NCBI RefSeq assembly: GCF_027938815.1
Contig: NZ_CP115913.1
Location: 3,320,001 to 3,384,000, forward strand
DNA from: Oceanirhabdus sp. W0125-5
Lineage (GTDB): Bacteria; Bacillota; Clostridia; Clostridiales; Clostridiaceae
DNA length: 64,000 nucleotides
Direction of reading: 5' to 3'
In this document: positions 49,252 to 57,876 of the stretch, piece by piece
Layout: each line of letters begins with the position of its first letter
Numbering within the stretch: position 1 is the stretch's first letter
Translations under genes and position numbers: made by a program
Notes under the pieces: generated by a model
The model's database searches: none
Told to the model about the DNA's origin: nothing
The model's input: the letters and a program-made list of their open reading frames with translations, nothing else

Positions 49252-50619
49252 ATGGCAAATGAAAGAATCAACGCATCAGCTTACGTTCAAGAGGTATTAG
49301 GAAGAATTAAAGCTAGAAACTCTTCAGAAACAGAATTTATCCAAGCAGTTGAAGAAGTTTTAGTTTCATTAGTACCTGTATTAGAAAAACACCCTGAGTA
49401 TATTGAAAGTAATTTATTAGACAGAATGACTGAGCCTGAAAGACAAATCATGTTCAAGGTGCCTTGGACTGATGACAACGGTAATGTTCACGTAAACCGT
49501 GGTTTCAGAGTTCAATTTAACGGAGCTATAGGACCTTACAAAGGAGGGCTTAGATTCCATCCATCAGTTTATATTGGTATTGTTAAATTCTTAGGATTCG
49601 AGCAAATTTTCAAAAATTCATTAACTGGTCTTCCAATCGGAGGAGGAAAAGGTGGTTCTGACTTCGACCCAAGAGGAAAATCTGATAAAGAAGTAATGAG
49701 ATTCTGCCAAAGCTTCATGACTGAGTTATACAGACACATCGGACCAGATGTAGACGTACCAGCTGGAGATATCGGTGTTGGTGGAAGAGAGATTGGATAC
49801 TTATACGGACAATATAGAAGAATCAGAGGGGCATTCGAGAATGGAGTATTAACTGGTAAAGGTATTCCATATGGTGGAAGCTTAATCAGACCTGAAGCTA
49901 CTGGTTTCGGTGTAACTTACTTCGCTAACGAAATGTTAAAGCATGAAGGAACTGACTTCAATGGTAAAACAGTTGCTGTTTCTGGATTCGGTAACGTTGC
50001 ATGGGGTGCATGTATCAAAGTTAGAGATTTAGGTGGTAAAGTTGTTACTTTATCTGGTCCTGATGGATACATCTACGATGCTGATGGTATCACTACAGAT
50101 GAGAAAATCAACTACTTATTAGAAATGAGAGCATCTGGTAGAGATAAGGTTCAAGATTACGCTGATAAATTTGGTTGTGAGTTCTTCCCAGGAGAAAAGC
50201 CATGGGGTAGAAAAGTTGATATCATTATGCCATGTGCAACTCAAAATGATATTCACTTAGATCACGCTAAAGCAATCGTTGAAAACAAAATCAAATTCGT
50301 TGTTGAAGGTGCTAACATGCCTACAACTAATGAAGCATTAGAATACTTAGTAGAAAATGGAGTATTAGTAGGACCTGCTAAAGCTGCAAACGCTGGTGGA
50401 GTTGCTACTTCTGCTTTAGAAATGTCTCAAAACAGCATGAGATTATCATGGACTGAAGAGGAAGTTGATGCAAAACTTCACCAAATCATGATCAATATCC
50501 ATAACAATGCTATGACTGCTGCTGAGCAATATGGTTTCGGTTACAACTTAGTAGCTGGTGCTAACATCGCTGGTTTCTTAAAAGTTGCTCAAGCAATGGA
50601 AGCTCAAGGAGATTACTAA
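49252..50619 (+). CDS. gdhA: Glutamate dehydrogenase, NADP-specific type
   Basis: A 455-aa hexameric-type GDH. GPYKGGLRFHPSV, the catalytic Lys region PIGGGKGGSDFDPRGKSD, PAGDIGVGGREIGYLYGQY and the Rossmann turn VSGFGNVAWGA are all intact. Codon choice is more biased (many AAC, TTC, ATC) than its neighbours, a sign of high expression. It fixes ammonia or burns glutamate; ammonia from the purine operon is an obvious supply. Strong AGGAGGG site and own terminator. Confidence 0.95.
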   Translation: MANERINASAYVQEVLGRIKARNSSETEFIQAVEEVLVSLVPVLEKHPEYIESNLLDRMTEPERQIMFKVPWTDDNGNVHVNRGFRVQFNGAIGPYKGGLRFHPSVYIGIVKFLGFEQIFKNSLTGLPIGGGKGGSDFDPRGKSDKEVMRFCQSFMTELYRHIGPDVDVPAGDIGVGGREIGYLYGQYRRIRGAFENGVLTGKGIPYGGSLIRPEATGFGVTYFANEMLKHEGTDFNGKTVAVSGFGNVAWGACIKVRDLGGKVVTLSGPDGYIYDADGITTDEKINYLLEMRASGRDKVQDYADKFGCEFFPGEKPWGRKVDIIMPCATQNDIHLDHAKAIVENKIKFVVEGANMPTTNEALEYLVENGVLVGPAKAANAGGVATSALEMSQNSMRLSWTEEEVDAKLHQIMINIHNNAMTAAEQYGFGYNLVAGANIAGFLKVAQAMEAQGDY

Positions 50620-50633
50620 AATTTAAATTTCTT

Positions 50634-50664
50634 AAAGCAATCGGTTATCCGATTGCTTTTTTAT
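50634..50664 (+). terminator. gdhA terminator
   Basis: AAAGCAATCGG and CCGATTGCTTT pair around TTAT, followed by TTTTATTT. Confidence 0.92.
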
Positions 50665-50969
50665 TTACAAACTATACCAAAATTAATAATCTGATGGGAT
50701 ATTTTAAAATAAGTTACTGATAAGGATTATATCACATAGAAATACCTTAGTAACAGCAGTTATATAACCTTCTCAAGTATAGTATTTGTTATTATTATTA
50801 AAAGCTTCACAAATAGGATTAATGTACTAATAGAACAAAAGACAATAATTTGCTATACTTATAGTGATATTTATTTAAATGCTATAATAAATTTTATACA
50901 TAGTTATATTACCAATATAAAAATAAATTGATTTATAGACTTAGGAGACATGCTATGGAGGGGATTGAA
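50665..50969. other. AT-rich intergenic region, little visible
   Basis: No coding frame. An imperfect inverted pair (GTTACTGATAAGG / CCTTAGTAAC) lies near 50713-50759, and a TATAAT at 50883-50888 may be the -10 of the following gene. Confidence 0.5.
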
Positions 50970-51362
50970 ATGTTTTATTTTGTGAAGGATGTTGAAGAAA
51001 ATGTAATGAATATGAATTGTTTTTATGAGGTTCCCTTTCTAGAAGAGGCAATATATAACATCTCATTAGAAAAAATGATTAAAGAATATGAATATATAAA
51101 AAAATGGTTTATGCTTGATGAATTGATTAAGCACTTTCAAAGCAAAGGTGCTGCAGGGGATGAATTAAACTTTTTTCTTATAGATGATATTCCTTATGAA
51201 GAATTAGATTACACTCATGATGTTTTACAAAAAAGAATTAAGCAAAAAATGGGATCCGATTTTGAAGAATTTGATTACGATTTGAGATTAAGATTAAGTA
51301 GGACATGCTCAAGACTTTTATTTGAAGTGAAAATAAAAGAGGTTTTAAGAGAAAGAATTTAA
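50970..51362 (+). CDS. Hypothetical acidic helical protein
   Basis: A 130-aa protein rich in Glu/Asp and aromatic residues, mostly helical, without membrane segments or a recognised domain. Three in-frame starts exist (50928, ATG 50955, ATG 50970). GGAGGGG at 50957-50963 favours 50970, while AGGAG at 50943 would serve 50955. A terminator-like hairpin follows. Confidence 0.6.
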   Translation: MFYFVKDVEENVMNMNCFYEVPFLEEAIYNISLEKMIKEYEYIKKWFMLDELIKHFQSKGAAGDELNFFLIDDIPYEELDYTHDVLQKRIKQKMGSDFEEFDYDLRLRLSRTCSRLLFEVKIKEVLRERI

Positions 51363-51375
51363 TATAACGCTATTT

Positions 51376-51406
51376 AATGACTATGTAATTTAACATAGTC
51401 ATTTTT
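51376..51406 (+). terminator. Terminator after the hypothetical gene
   Basis: AATGACTATG and CATAGTCATT pair, followed by TTT. Confidence 0.7.
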
Positions 51407-51469
51407 AATTGTGCTCATATAGCCGGAGATAGAACTGTAGTTAAAGAAATTTATAAAAACTCATTATAG
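51407..51469 (+). pseudogene. Gene-tail remnant between two terminators
   Basis: An open stretch reads NCAHIAGDRTVVKEIYKNSL-stop with no start or RBS, and is followed 5 bases later by a second terminator. It looks like the last codons of a deleted gene that kept its terminator. The parent gene is not identified. Confidence 0.35.
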
Positions 51470-51474
51470 AAATT

Positions 51475-51506
51475 AAACAGTCAAGTATACTTTGACTGTT
51501 TTTTAT
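51475..51506 (+). terminator. Terminator, possibly of the lost gene
   Basis: AAACAGTCAA and TTGACTGTTT pair around GTATAC, followed by TTTATTATT. Confidence 0.75.
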
Positions 51507-51603
51507 TATTTTTTATGTAGATTCATTGAAAAAACTACTATTTTACTATAGTATATAAAGGTAGAAATATATTAATCATAAAAGCTACAATACGGAGGAT
51601 AAT

Positions 51604-52827
51604 ATGGCAAAGGTAATTGTTATTGGAGGTGGCCCAGCAGGAATGATGGCTGCCATTTCAGCTAGTAAGAATCACAAAGTTGTTTTAATAGAGAAAAACG
51701 AGAAACTTGGAAAGAAATTGTACATAACAGGTAAGGGACGCTGCAATATAACAAATGCTAAGGATATCGGTGAATTTTTTGAGAATATACCTAGAAATCC
51801 ACATTTTTTATATAGCTCGCTTTATTCTTTTACCAACGAAAATGTAATGAATATGCTCAGAGAAGCTGGATTAGATTTAAAAGTAGAACGTGGCGACAGA
51901 GTGTTTCCTGAAAGTGATAAATCATCAGATGTTATTAAAGCATTTAGTAAAATTTTAAAACAAAACAATGTAGACATTAGATTAAATACTACAGTTACTA
52001 AAGTTAATTATGATGGTAAAAAGATAAACAGCCTGATTCTTCACAACGGAAATGAAATTAAAGGGGACCACTTTATTTTTGCAACTGGTGGAGTTTCATA
52101 TCCCACAACAGGTTCGACAGGGGAAGGGTATACACTATCTAAGAAATTAGGTCATACTATTGAAGAGATAGTACCTGCACTAGTTCCTTTTGTGTGCGAA
52201 GAAGAGTGGGTAAAATCCCTTCAAGGTCTTACTTTAAAAAACATTGAATTAACTATTAAAAAACAAAAGAAAGTGTTGTATTCAGGGTTTGGAGAATTAT
52301 TATTTACCCATTTCGGTGTAAGTGGACCTCTTGTTCTTAGCGCTAGCAGCGTTATTAACAGAGAAAATTTTAATGAATTAAGTTGTACTATTAATTTAAA
52401 ACCTGCCTTAAGCGCTAAAGAATTAGATAATAGGATTCAGAAAGATTTCGAAAAATACCTTAATAAAGATTTTAAAAATTCATTAGGTGAATTATTACCT
52501 AAAAAAATGATAGATATTATTATTCAGTTAAGTGATATTGATCCTTTGAAAAAGGTTAACTCAATTACTAAGAACGAAAGACTTGAATTAGGTAGTATTC
52601 TACAGAATTTACCTATTGATATAATTGGTTTGAGATCAATAAAAGAAGCAATCATTACATCTGGTGGCATTAATACTAAAGAAGTTGATCCATCTACAAT
52701 GAAATCAAAAATAGTGGAGAATTTATCCTTTGCTGGTGAGTTAATCGATGTTGATGCATTTACAGGTGGATATAATCTGCAAATTGCATATTCAACAGGA
52801 TATTTAGCTGGAAACAGCATTGACTAA
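51604..52827 (+). CDS. NAD(P)/FAD-dependent oxidoreductase, HI0933/YhiN (BaiN-like) family
   Basis: A 407-aa flavoprotein: VIVIGGGPAGMMAAISA (dinucleotide fold), GKKLYITGKGRCNITN (family signature near residue 40), FATGGVSYPTTGSTGEGY, and the C-terminal SFAGELIDVDAFTGGYNLQIAYSTG. Biochemical role uncertain; BaiN acts on bile acids, but most members are unassigned. First gene of a run with cmk and ispH, 17 bases apart. Confidence 0.88.
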   Translation: MAKVIVIGGGPAGMMAAISASKNHKVVLIEKNEKLGKKLYITGKGRCNITNAKDIGEFFENIPRNPHFLYSSLYSFTNENVMNMLREAGLDLKVERGDRVFPESDKSSDVIKAFSKILKQNNVDIRLNTTVTKVNYDGKKINSLILHNGNEIKGDHFIFATGGVSYPTTGSTGEGYTLSKKLGHTIEEIVPALVPFVCEEEWVKSLQGLTLKNIELTIKKQKKVLYSGFGELLFTHFGVSGPLVLSASSVINRENFNELSCTINLKPALSAKELDNRIQKDFEKYLNKDFKNSLGELLPKKMIDIIIQLSDIDPLKKVNSITKNERLELGSILQNLPIDIIGLRSIKEAIITSGGINTKEVDPSTMKSKIVENLSFAGELIDVDAFTGGYNLQIAYSTGYLAGNSID

Positions 52828-52844
52828 TAAATGGAGGTAATATT

Positions 52845-53492
52845 ATGAACAAAAATATTGCAATAGATGGACCAGCAGGTTCAGGTAAAAGTACTATAGC
52901 TAAGATTATAGGAGAAAGATTAAATTTAATGTATATTAATACTGGTGCAATGTATAGAGCAATAACGTTAAAAGCCCTAAGAGAAAATATTTCATATACA
53001 AGTGTTGATAAGTTAGAAAAGCTAATTGAAGGAACAGAATTATATTTTGAAGATGATCAGTTATTTATGGACGGCGAGAATATTAGTCAAGAAATTATTC
53101 TCCCTGAAACAAGTAATAATGTATCTAATTACGCTGCTGTACCTAAGGTTAGACGTATGTTAGTAAAAAAAATGCAGGATATGGCTAAAAAATTTGATGT
53201 AATAATGGATGGACGAGATATTGGTACTGTGGTGTTAAAAGATGCTGAATTTAAATTCTTTTTAAGTGCTTCAGCAGAAGAGAGGGCTAATCGTAGATTC
53301 AATGAGTACAAGAATAATGGCGTAGAAGTGGACTATAATGAATTGTTAGAAGATATTAAGAGAAGAGACCACATAGATAGCACTAGAGAAACAGATCCTC
53401 TTGCAAAGGCTGATGATGCTATAGAAATCGATTCAACAAAATTAACAATAGATGAAGTTGTAGAAAAGATAATGAATTATGTTAATAAGTAG
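52845..53492 (+). CDS. cmk: Cytidylate kinase
   Basis: A 215-aa kinase with P-loop IDGPAGSGKSTIAK, NTGAMYRA, the MDGRDIGTVVLKDA block and RRDHIDSTRETDPL (CMP binding, lid). Converts CMP/dCMP to diphosphates. Strong GGAGGT site. The order cmk-ispH is frequent in Clostridia. Confidence 0.95.
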   Translation: MNKNIAIDGPAGSGKSTIAKIIGERLNLMYINTGAMYRAITLKALRENISYTSVDKLEKLIEGTELYFEDDQLFMDGENISQEIILPETSNNVSNYAAVPKVRRMLVKKMQDMAKKFDVIMDGRDIGTVVLKDAEFKFFLSASAEERANRRFNEYKNNGVEVDYNELLEDIKRRDHIDSTRETDPLAKADDAIEIDSTKLTIDEVVEKIMNYVNK

Positions 53493-53500
53493 GTGAGAAA

Positions 53501-54346
53501 ATGAAAGAAGTAATACTTGCTGAGAAATCAGGTTTTTGTTTCGGAGTTAACAGAGCTTATGAAACAGCTCTTGAAAAATCTAAAGATAAAAACGTTTCTA
53601 CCTATACTTTCGGCCCCTTAATCCACAATGAAGAAGCTATTAGCTATCTTAGTGAAAAAGGTGTTGATCCTCTATCAATTGATGATATTCATAAATTAAA
53701 AAATTCCAATGAAATAATCATTAGATCTCATGGAGTAACAGAGGATATTGAAGAGATGCTAAAAGCAAACATAGGAACTGTAATAGATTGCACTTGTCCG
53801 TATGTAAAGAGAATTCAAACAAAAGCTCGCGAATACTATCAAAAAGGGTACCAAATTGTACTTGTTGGTAACGAAAAGCATCCAGAAATTATCGGAATTA
53901 ATGGTTGGTGTAAGAATTCTGCCTTTATCACTAGAGATGCAAAAAATGTCCCATCATTTGATAAAGACATATGTATTCTTTCCCAAACTACTGAAAAGAA
54001 GGAGATTTGGGATAAAATTGTGAATGCTGTAAAAATAGCTAATCCTGATAAAGAAATTATTGCACTTAACACCATATGCAGTGCTACAACAGAAAGACAA
54101 ATGGCAGCTAAGGAATTATCACAAACTGTTCCTGCAATGATTGTTATTGGTGGGAAAGCAAGTTCCAACACAAAAAAACTCTATGAAATTTGTAGTGAAT
54201 ATTGCCAAAACACTCAATTAGTATCAAATGTTGAGAATATTAATATTGATCTATTAAAAAATATTAATAAGGTTGGAGTTACAGCAGGTGCCTCAACACC
54301 AAAGTGGATTATAGATGAGATAGTGGATTTCATAAGTAACTTATAA
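53501..54346 (+). CDS. ispH: 4-hydroxy-3-methylbut-2-enyl diphosphate reductase
   Basis: A 281-aa protein with the three [4Fe-4S] ligands: Cys in GFCFGVNRA, CTCPYVK and NTICSATTERQ. LIHNEEAI, SHGVTE, QTT and KASSNTKKLYE complete the LytB/IspH pattern. Last step of the MEP isoprenoid pathway. Not fused to ribosomal protein S1 as in some Clostridia. Nine bases after cmk. Confidence 0.95.
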   Translation: MKEVILAEKSGFCFGVNRAYETALEKSKDKNVSTYTFGPLIHNEEAISYLSEKGVDPLSIDDIHKLKNSNEIIIRSHGVTEDIEEMLKANIGTVIDCTCPYVKRIQTKAREYYQKGYQIVLVGNEKHPEIIGINGWCKNSAFITRDAKNVPSFDKDICILSQTTEKKEIWDKIVNAVKIANPDKEIIALNTICSATTERQMAAKELSQTVPAMIVIGGKASSNTKKLYEICSEYCQNTQLVSNVENINIDLLKNINKVGVTAGASTPKWIIDEIVDFISNL

Positions 54347-54361
54347 TTTTTTCAACCACAG

Positions 54362-54390
54362 AGCTAGGATTACGATCCTAGCTTTTTTTT
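54362..54390 (+). terminator. ispH operon terminator
   Basis: AGCTAGGAT-TACG-ATCCTAGCT followed by eight T. Confidence 0.92.
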
Positions 54391-54502
54391 AGTAATATTT
54401 AAAATAAGTACTAATCACCTGATGCATTCCCATATAATTTAATAAGGTTTATTTCACATCAATCTTTAGGAGGGGGTACTGATTAATAATGATATTAAAC
54501 AT

Positions 54503-55531
54503 GTGCTAACAGATAAAGAGATAAGCCTCATCTTAAAGATGGCTTCAAGATATGAATTAAGTCCAAAGACTGCATATAGAATAGGTGAGGAGTATCTATT
54601 GTATGACACCAACAACTCAATTTATAAGATAAATAAAGTTTATTCTAAGCGTGGAGATGTTTATAATCAATTTAACCTCGCTAATGTCCTTAACGAGAAA
54701 AACATTATGAATACCTTAAGAGTTATTAAATCAAAACACGGAGAGTACTTTTATAAAAGACATAAATCATATTATTATATCACCTTATATAATAAAGGAC
54801 TACAATTTGAGTTTAAAAACAAAAATCACGTAAAATTACTAACTACTAGCATAAGTGATTTTCATACATCTTCTACAAATGTGGATTTTAGTAGTTTAAA
54901 TATTAAAGACAGAGTTAATAATTTATCTAAAAATATTATGGAAAACCTGTATTCATTTGATAGAATAGCAAGTATAATTAATAATAGAAATGTAGTGAGT
55001 CGCTTTGATGAAATGTACTTAAAATGTTTACCTTATTATACAAATTTAGCACTAATAGCACTCTCACAAATCAAAGATATTTCAATAAACTCATTGATTG
55101 ATAATAATGAAATAAATAAAGTAATTTGTATTAACAGATTTAGAAGCGAGGAACTTCAGATAATTAATAATCAAGTATACTTTAATAATTTATCTAAATG
55201 TTCAATAAATTTAAGAATAAAAGATTTATATGAACTTTTGATGAAAGCATATCATTATTCTCAACCAGATCAACACCTTGAGTTTACTATAGATATAATC
55301 AATGAGTATAACAAGAGTCATATACTCTCAAAAGACGAAGTCAAATTACTATTTGCAATGATAATATTTCCTTTTAAATTTTATAGATTAGGTAAAAGAA
55401 GGTATTTTACTAAGAAGGATTGGTCTGAAAGCAAATATCTTCACAATTTAAAGAAAGTTACAACTTACTCCCAAAGAAGCAAAAAATTTATTAATGGATT
55501 CATTGAATTTTTAAATGATTATGAGTACTAG
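54503..55531 (+). CDS. CotS/YutH-like spore coat protein (kinase-like fold)
   Basis: A protein of about 342 aa resembling the CotS family, phosphotransferase-fold proteins of the Clostridium/Bacillus spore coat: RIGEEYLLYDTNNSIYKINKV opens the N-lobe. A helical C-lobe has HLEFTIDIINEYN and a KFYRLGKRRYFTKK ending. Kinase residues are not clearly kept. The first conventional start is GTG at 54503, but AGGAGGGGG (54468-54476) lies much further upstream and is perfectly placed for a non-standard ATT at 54482 (or CTG at 54479), which would add 7-8 residues. The family call is by resemblance only. Confidence 0.6.
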   Translation: MLTDKEISLILKMASRYELSPKTAYRIGEEYLLYDTNNSIYKINKVYSKRGDVYNQFNLANVLNEKNIMNTLRVIKSKHGEYFYKRHKSYYYITLYNKGLQFEFKNKNHVKLLTTSISDFHTSSTNVDFSSLNIKDRVNNLSKNIMENLYSFDRIASIINNRNVVSRFDEMYLKCLPYYTNLALIALSQIKDISINSLIDNNEINKVICINRFRSEELQIINNQVYFNNLSKCSINLRIKDLYELLMKAYHYSQPDQHLEFTIDIINEYNKSHILSKDEVKLLFAMIIFPFKFYRLGKRRYFTKKDWSESKYLHNLKKVTTYSQRSKKFINGFIEFLNDYEY

Positions 55532-55539
55532 GAGGAATA

Positions 55540-56394
55540 ATGCATAGAGTTGTTAGAAGTAATAAATATTTAATAAATAGAAATGTAGATTATGAGAAAG
55601 CAGTAGAATTTAATAAATTAAATGAGAATTTTAAGTCCGAATATTCCAGAGCTTCATTTTTTGATAGGGTTATTCTGAGAAAAAATCTACTCTTTATTAT
55701 GAACCCTAGAGAAAACATTGTTGGGTATTTTTGGCTAAATAATCACAAGGATTCAAATACCAAAATCAAATCACTGTTTTTAGACTCCGTAGATAAAAAA
55801 ACCATGTTTGTATTATCTGATTATTTAGACAATTTTAAAGAGATTGAATATATATCATCTATTAATGCAAAATGTAATAATCTCCTTAGTGAACTGGGAT
55901 TTGAAAGGGATCAAAGTATAATTGATATGCAAATTGAACTTAAACAATATCCAGAACAAAAGTACGAAAATTATATTATTCGACCATTTAGAAGAAGAAA
56001 AGATGAATGGAATAGGGTAGAAGTACAAAACTCCATTTTTTATAAAAAAAACAGAACACCTTTAACAGTAAGTGATATTGAACTAGATATGATGCAAGAG
56101 TACTATCTAAATAATGGTTCTTATTTTTTAACTAACCACGGGAAAGTTATTGGCTATGGTCAATTAATTTTAATGAAAGGGGAGTTATACCTAGTCAATT
56201 TCGGCATACTTCACTCTTATCGAAATAAAGGTCTGGGTAAATATTTTCTTAAGTATCTGTTAAATAAAGGTCACGCTTGGGGTTATGAAAAAATGAAAAT
56301 CAAAGTTCTTAATGATAATGATATTGCTTTGAAACTTTATAGTGGCATTGGATTTAAAAAAACTAGTGACACTATATACTGGAAAAGAAAATAA
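55540..56394 (+). CDS. GNAT-family acetyltransferase
   Basis: A 284-aa protein. The C-terminal GNAT core is clear: VIGYGQLILMKGELYLVNFGILHSYRNKGLGKYFLKYLL (acetyl-CoA loop RNKGLG) and NDNDIALKLYSGIGFKKTSD. The N-terminal half looks like a second, degenerate GNAT domain. Eight bases after the CotS-like gene with AGGAGG, so one operon, perhaps sporulation-linked. Substrate unknown. Confidence 0.8.
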   Translation: MHRVVRSNKYLINRNVDYEKAVEFNKLNENFKSEYSRASFFDRVILRKNLLFIMNPRENIVGYFWLNNHKDSNTKIKSLFLDSVDKKTMFVLSDYLDNFKEIEYISSINAKCNNLLSELGFERDQSIIDMQIELKQYPEQKYENYIIRPFRRRKDEWNRVEVQNSIFYKKNRTPLTVSDIELDMMQEYYLNNGSYFLTNHGKVIGYGQLILMKGELYLVNFGILHSYRNKGLGKYFLKYLLNKGHAWGYEKMKIKVLNDNDIALKLYSGIGFKKTSDTIYWKRK

Positions 56395-56403
56395 TCCTAT
56401 AAA

Positions 56404-56432
56404 AAAAAGAGTTGAATATTTCAACTCTTTTT
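56404..56432. terminator. Bidirectional terminator
   Basis: AAAAAGAGTTGA and TCAACTCTTTTT pair around ATATT between convergent genes. Confidence 0.85.
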
Positions 56433-56443
56433 AAAAATCTATT

Positions 56444-57646
56444 TTATAAGTTCATCTTAGTTCTTCTGTATTCTGCAACACCAGCTTTTAAAATATCCAT
56501 AGCATCTGATAATGCTTCACAGTTTAAACAATAAGAAATTCTAATCTCATCTTGACCTAGACCAGGTGTAGCATAGAAACCTTGCGCAGGAGCTACCATT
56601 ATAGTCTTATTATCAACATTAAAGTCAGTTAAAAGCCATTTTGCAAAATCCTCTCCAGAATCTACTGGTAACTTAACTACAACATAGAATGCACCAGTTG
56701 GTTTTTCACATATTACATCTGGAATCTCTTTTAGTTTTTTATAAAGAATATTTCTTCTTTTATCATACTCAGCAAATACTTCCTCAAGATATGAAGCAGG
56801 AGTATTAATCAAATTAGCAGATCCAATTTGATCTAAAGTAGAAACACATAATCTTGATTGTGCTAATTTCATAACTTCTTTCATTAACTCAGTATTGTTA
56901 GACGCTAATAATCCAATTCTAGCACCACATGCACTATAACGCTTAGATACAGAATCAATAATTATTACTCTTTCTCTAACATCTTCTAAATAATAAGGAG
57001 AAGTGAACTTCAATCCGTCATAAACAAATTCTCTATATACTTCATCAGAAATCAGATATAAATCATGCTCTTTAGCAAGATCAGCTAACATTCTAATTTC
57101 AGCTTCAGTGTATACAACTCCAGTAGGGTTACCAGGGTTTGAAATCATGATTGCTCTAGTCTTATCTGTAATTTTACTAGCTATCTCCTCTTTAGAAGGT
57201 AAGTGGAATCCATCTTCTGCCTTTGTTGTAAACGGAACAACTTTTGCTCCTGCAACAGCAGAGAATCCATTATAATTTGTATAAAAAGGCTCTGGAATAA
57301 TAATTTCATCACCATGATCACATATAGCCATTAAAGCAAACATTAATGCTTCTGATCCACCATTAGTTATAATTATTTCATTATCTCCGAAATTCATATC
57401 CCATTGTTTAAAGTACTCTTGGAACGACTTTAAACAAGACTCTATTCCTTGTGAATTAGCATACTTGATAACTTTGTCATCAAAATTTCTAACAGCTTCC
57501 ATAAATGTTTCAGGAGTTTTAATATCAGGTTGTCCAATATTTAAATGATAAATATCAATACCTCTATTTTTTGCTTCTTGAGCATACGGAACTAATTTCC
57601 TTATAGGTGAAAATTGCATTTCTTTTATACGGTTAGAAAGTCTCAT
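56444..57646 (-). CDS. Class I aminotransferase, aspartate aminotransferase-like
   Basis: A 400-aa fold-type I PLP enzyme: IITNGGSEALMFAL, ISNPGNPTGVVYT, LISDEVYREFVYDG and the PLP Lys in DSVSKRYSACGARIG, ending with the substrate Arg region EIRISYCLN. The SKRYSACGARIG block is typical of the Clostridium AspAT/MocR-less group. Exact amino-acid range is not readable. ATG with AGGGGGATG upstream; a small ORF ends 17 bases before. Confidence 0.88.
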   Translation of the reverse strand: MRLSNRIKEMQFSPIRKLVPYAQEAKNRGIDIYHLNIGQPDIKTPETFMEAVRNFDDKVIKYANSQGIESCLKSFQEYFKQWDMNFGDNEIIITNGGSEALMFALMAICDHGDEIIIPEPFYTNYNGFSAVAGAKVVPFTTKAEDGFHLPSKEEIASKITDKTRAIMISNPGNPTGVVYTEAEIRMLADLAKEHDLYLISDEVYREFVYDGLKFTSPYYLEDVRERVIIIDSVSKRYSACGARIGLLASNNTELMKEVMKLAQSRLCVSTLDQIGSANLINTPASYLEEVFAEYDKRRNILYKKLKEIPDVICEKPTGAFYVVVKLPVDSGEDFAKWLLTDFNVDNKTIMVAPAQGFYATPGLGQDEIRISYCLNCEALSDAMDILKAGVAEYRRTKMNL

Positions 57647-57663
57647 ATCTACATCCCCCTAAA

Positions 57664-57816
57664 TTATAATAAATGATCATTTGGATTAAATTTTGTCTTT
57701 TTTAACTTTAAATATGAATAATAATTATACTCAAAATATATTTTATCTGAAATACATTTGCAGTTCAATATATTCTGATAATTAACTTCTTCATTTTTTT
57801 GTTTCGCATCATACAT
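57664..57816 (-). CDS. Small ORF upstream of the aminotransferase, unknown
   Basis: A 50-aa frame starting MYDAKQKNEEVNYQN, with a CKC pair and a Tyr/Lys-rich tail, starting 8 bases after AAGGGGG. It ends 17 bases before the aminotransferase start in the same direction. No family is recognised. The good RBS and spacing support translation. Confidence 0.5.
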   Translation of the reverse strand: MYDAKQKNEEVNYQNILNCKCISDKIYFEYNYYSYLKLKKTKFNPNDHLL

Positions 57817-57876
57817 AAGGATTCCCCCTTCAGATTTATATTAACCTAAAAGGGGATAATTATTCATAAAATCTGA

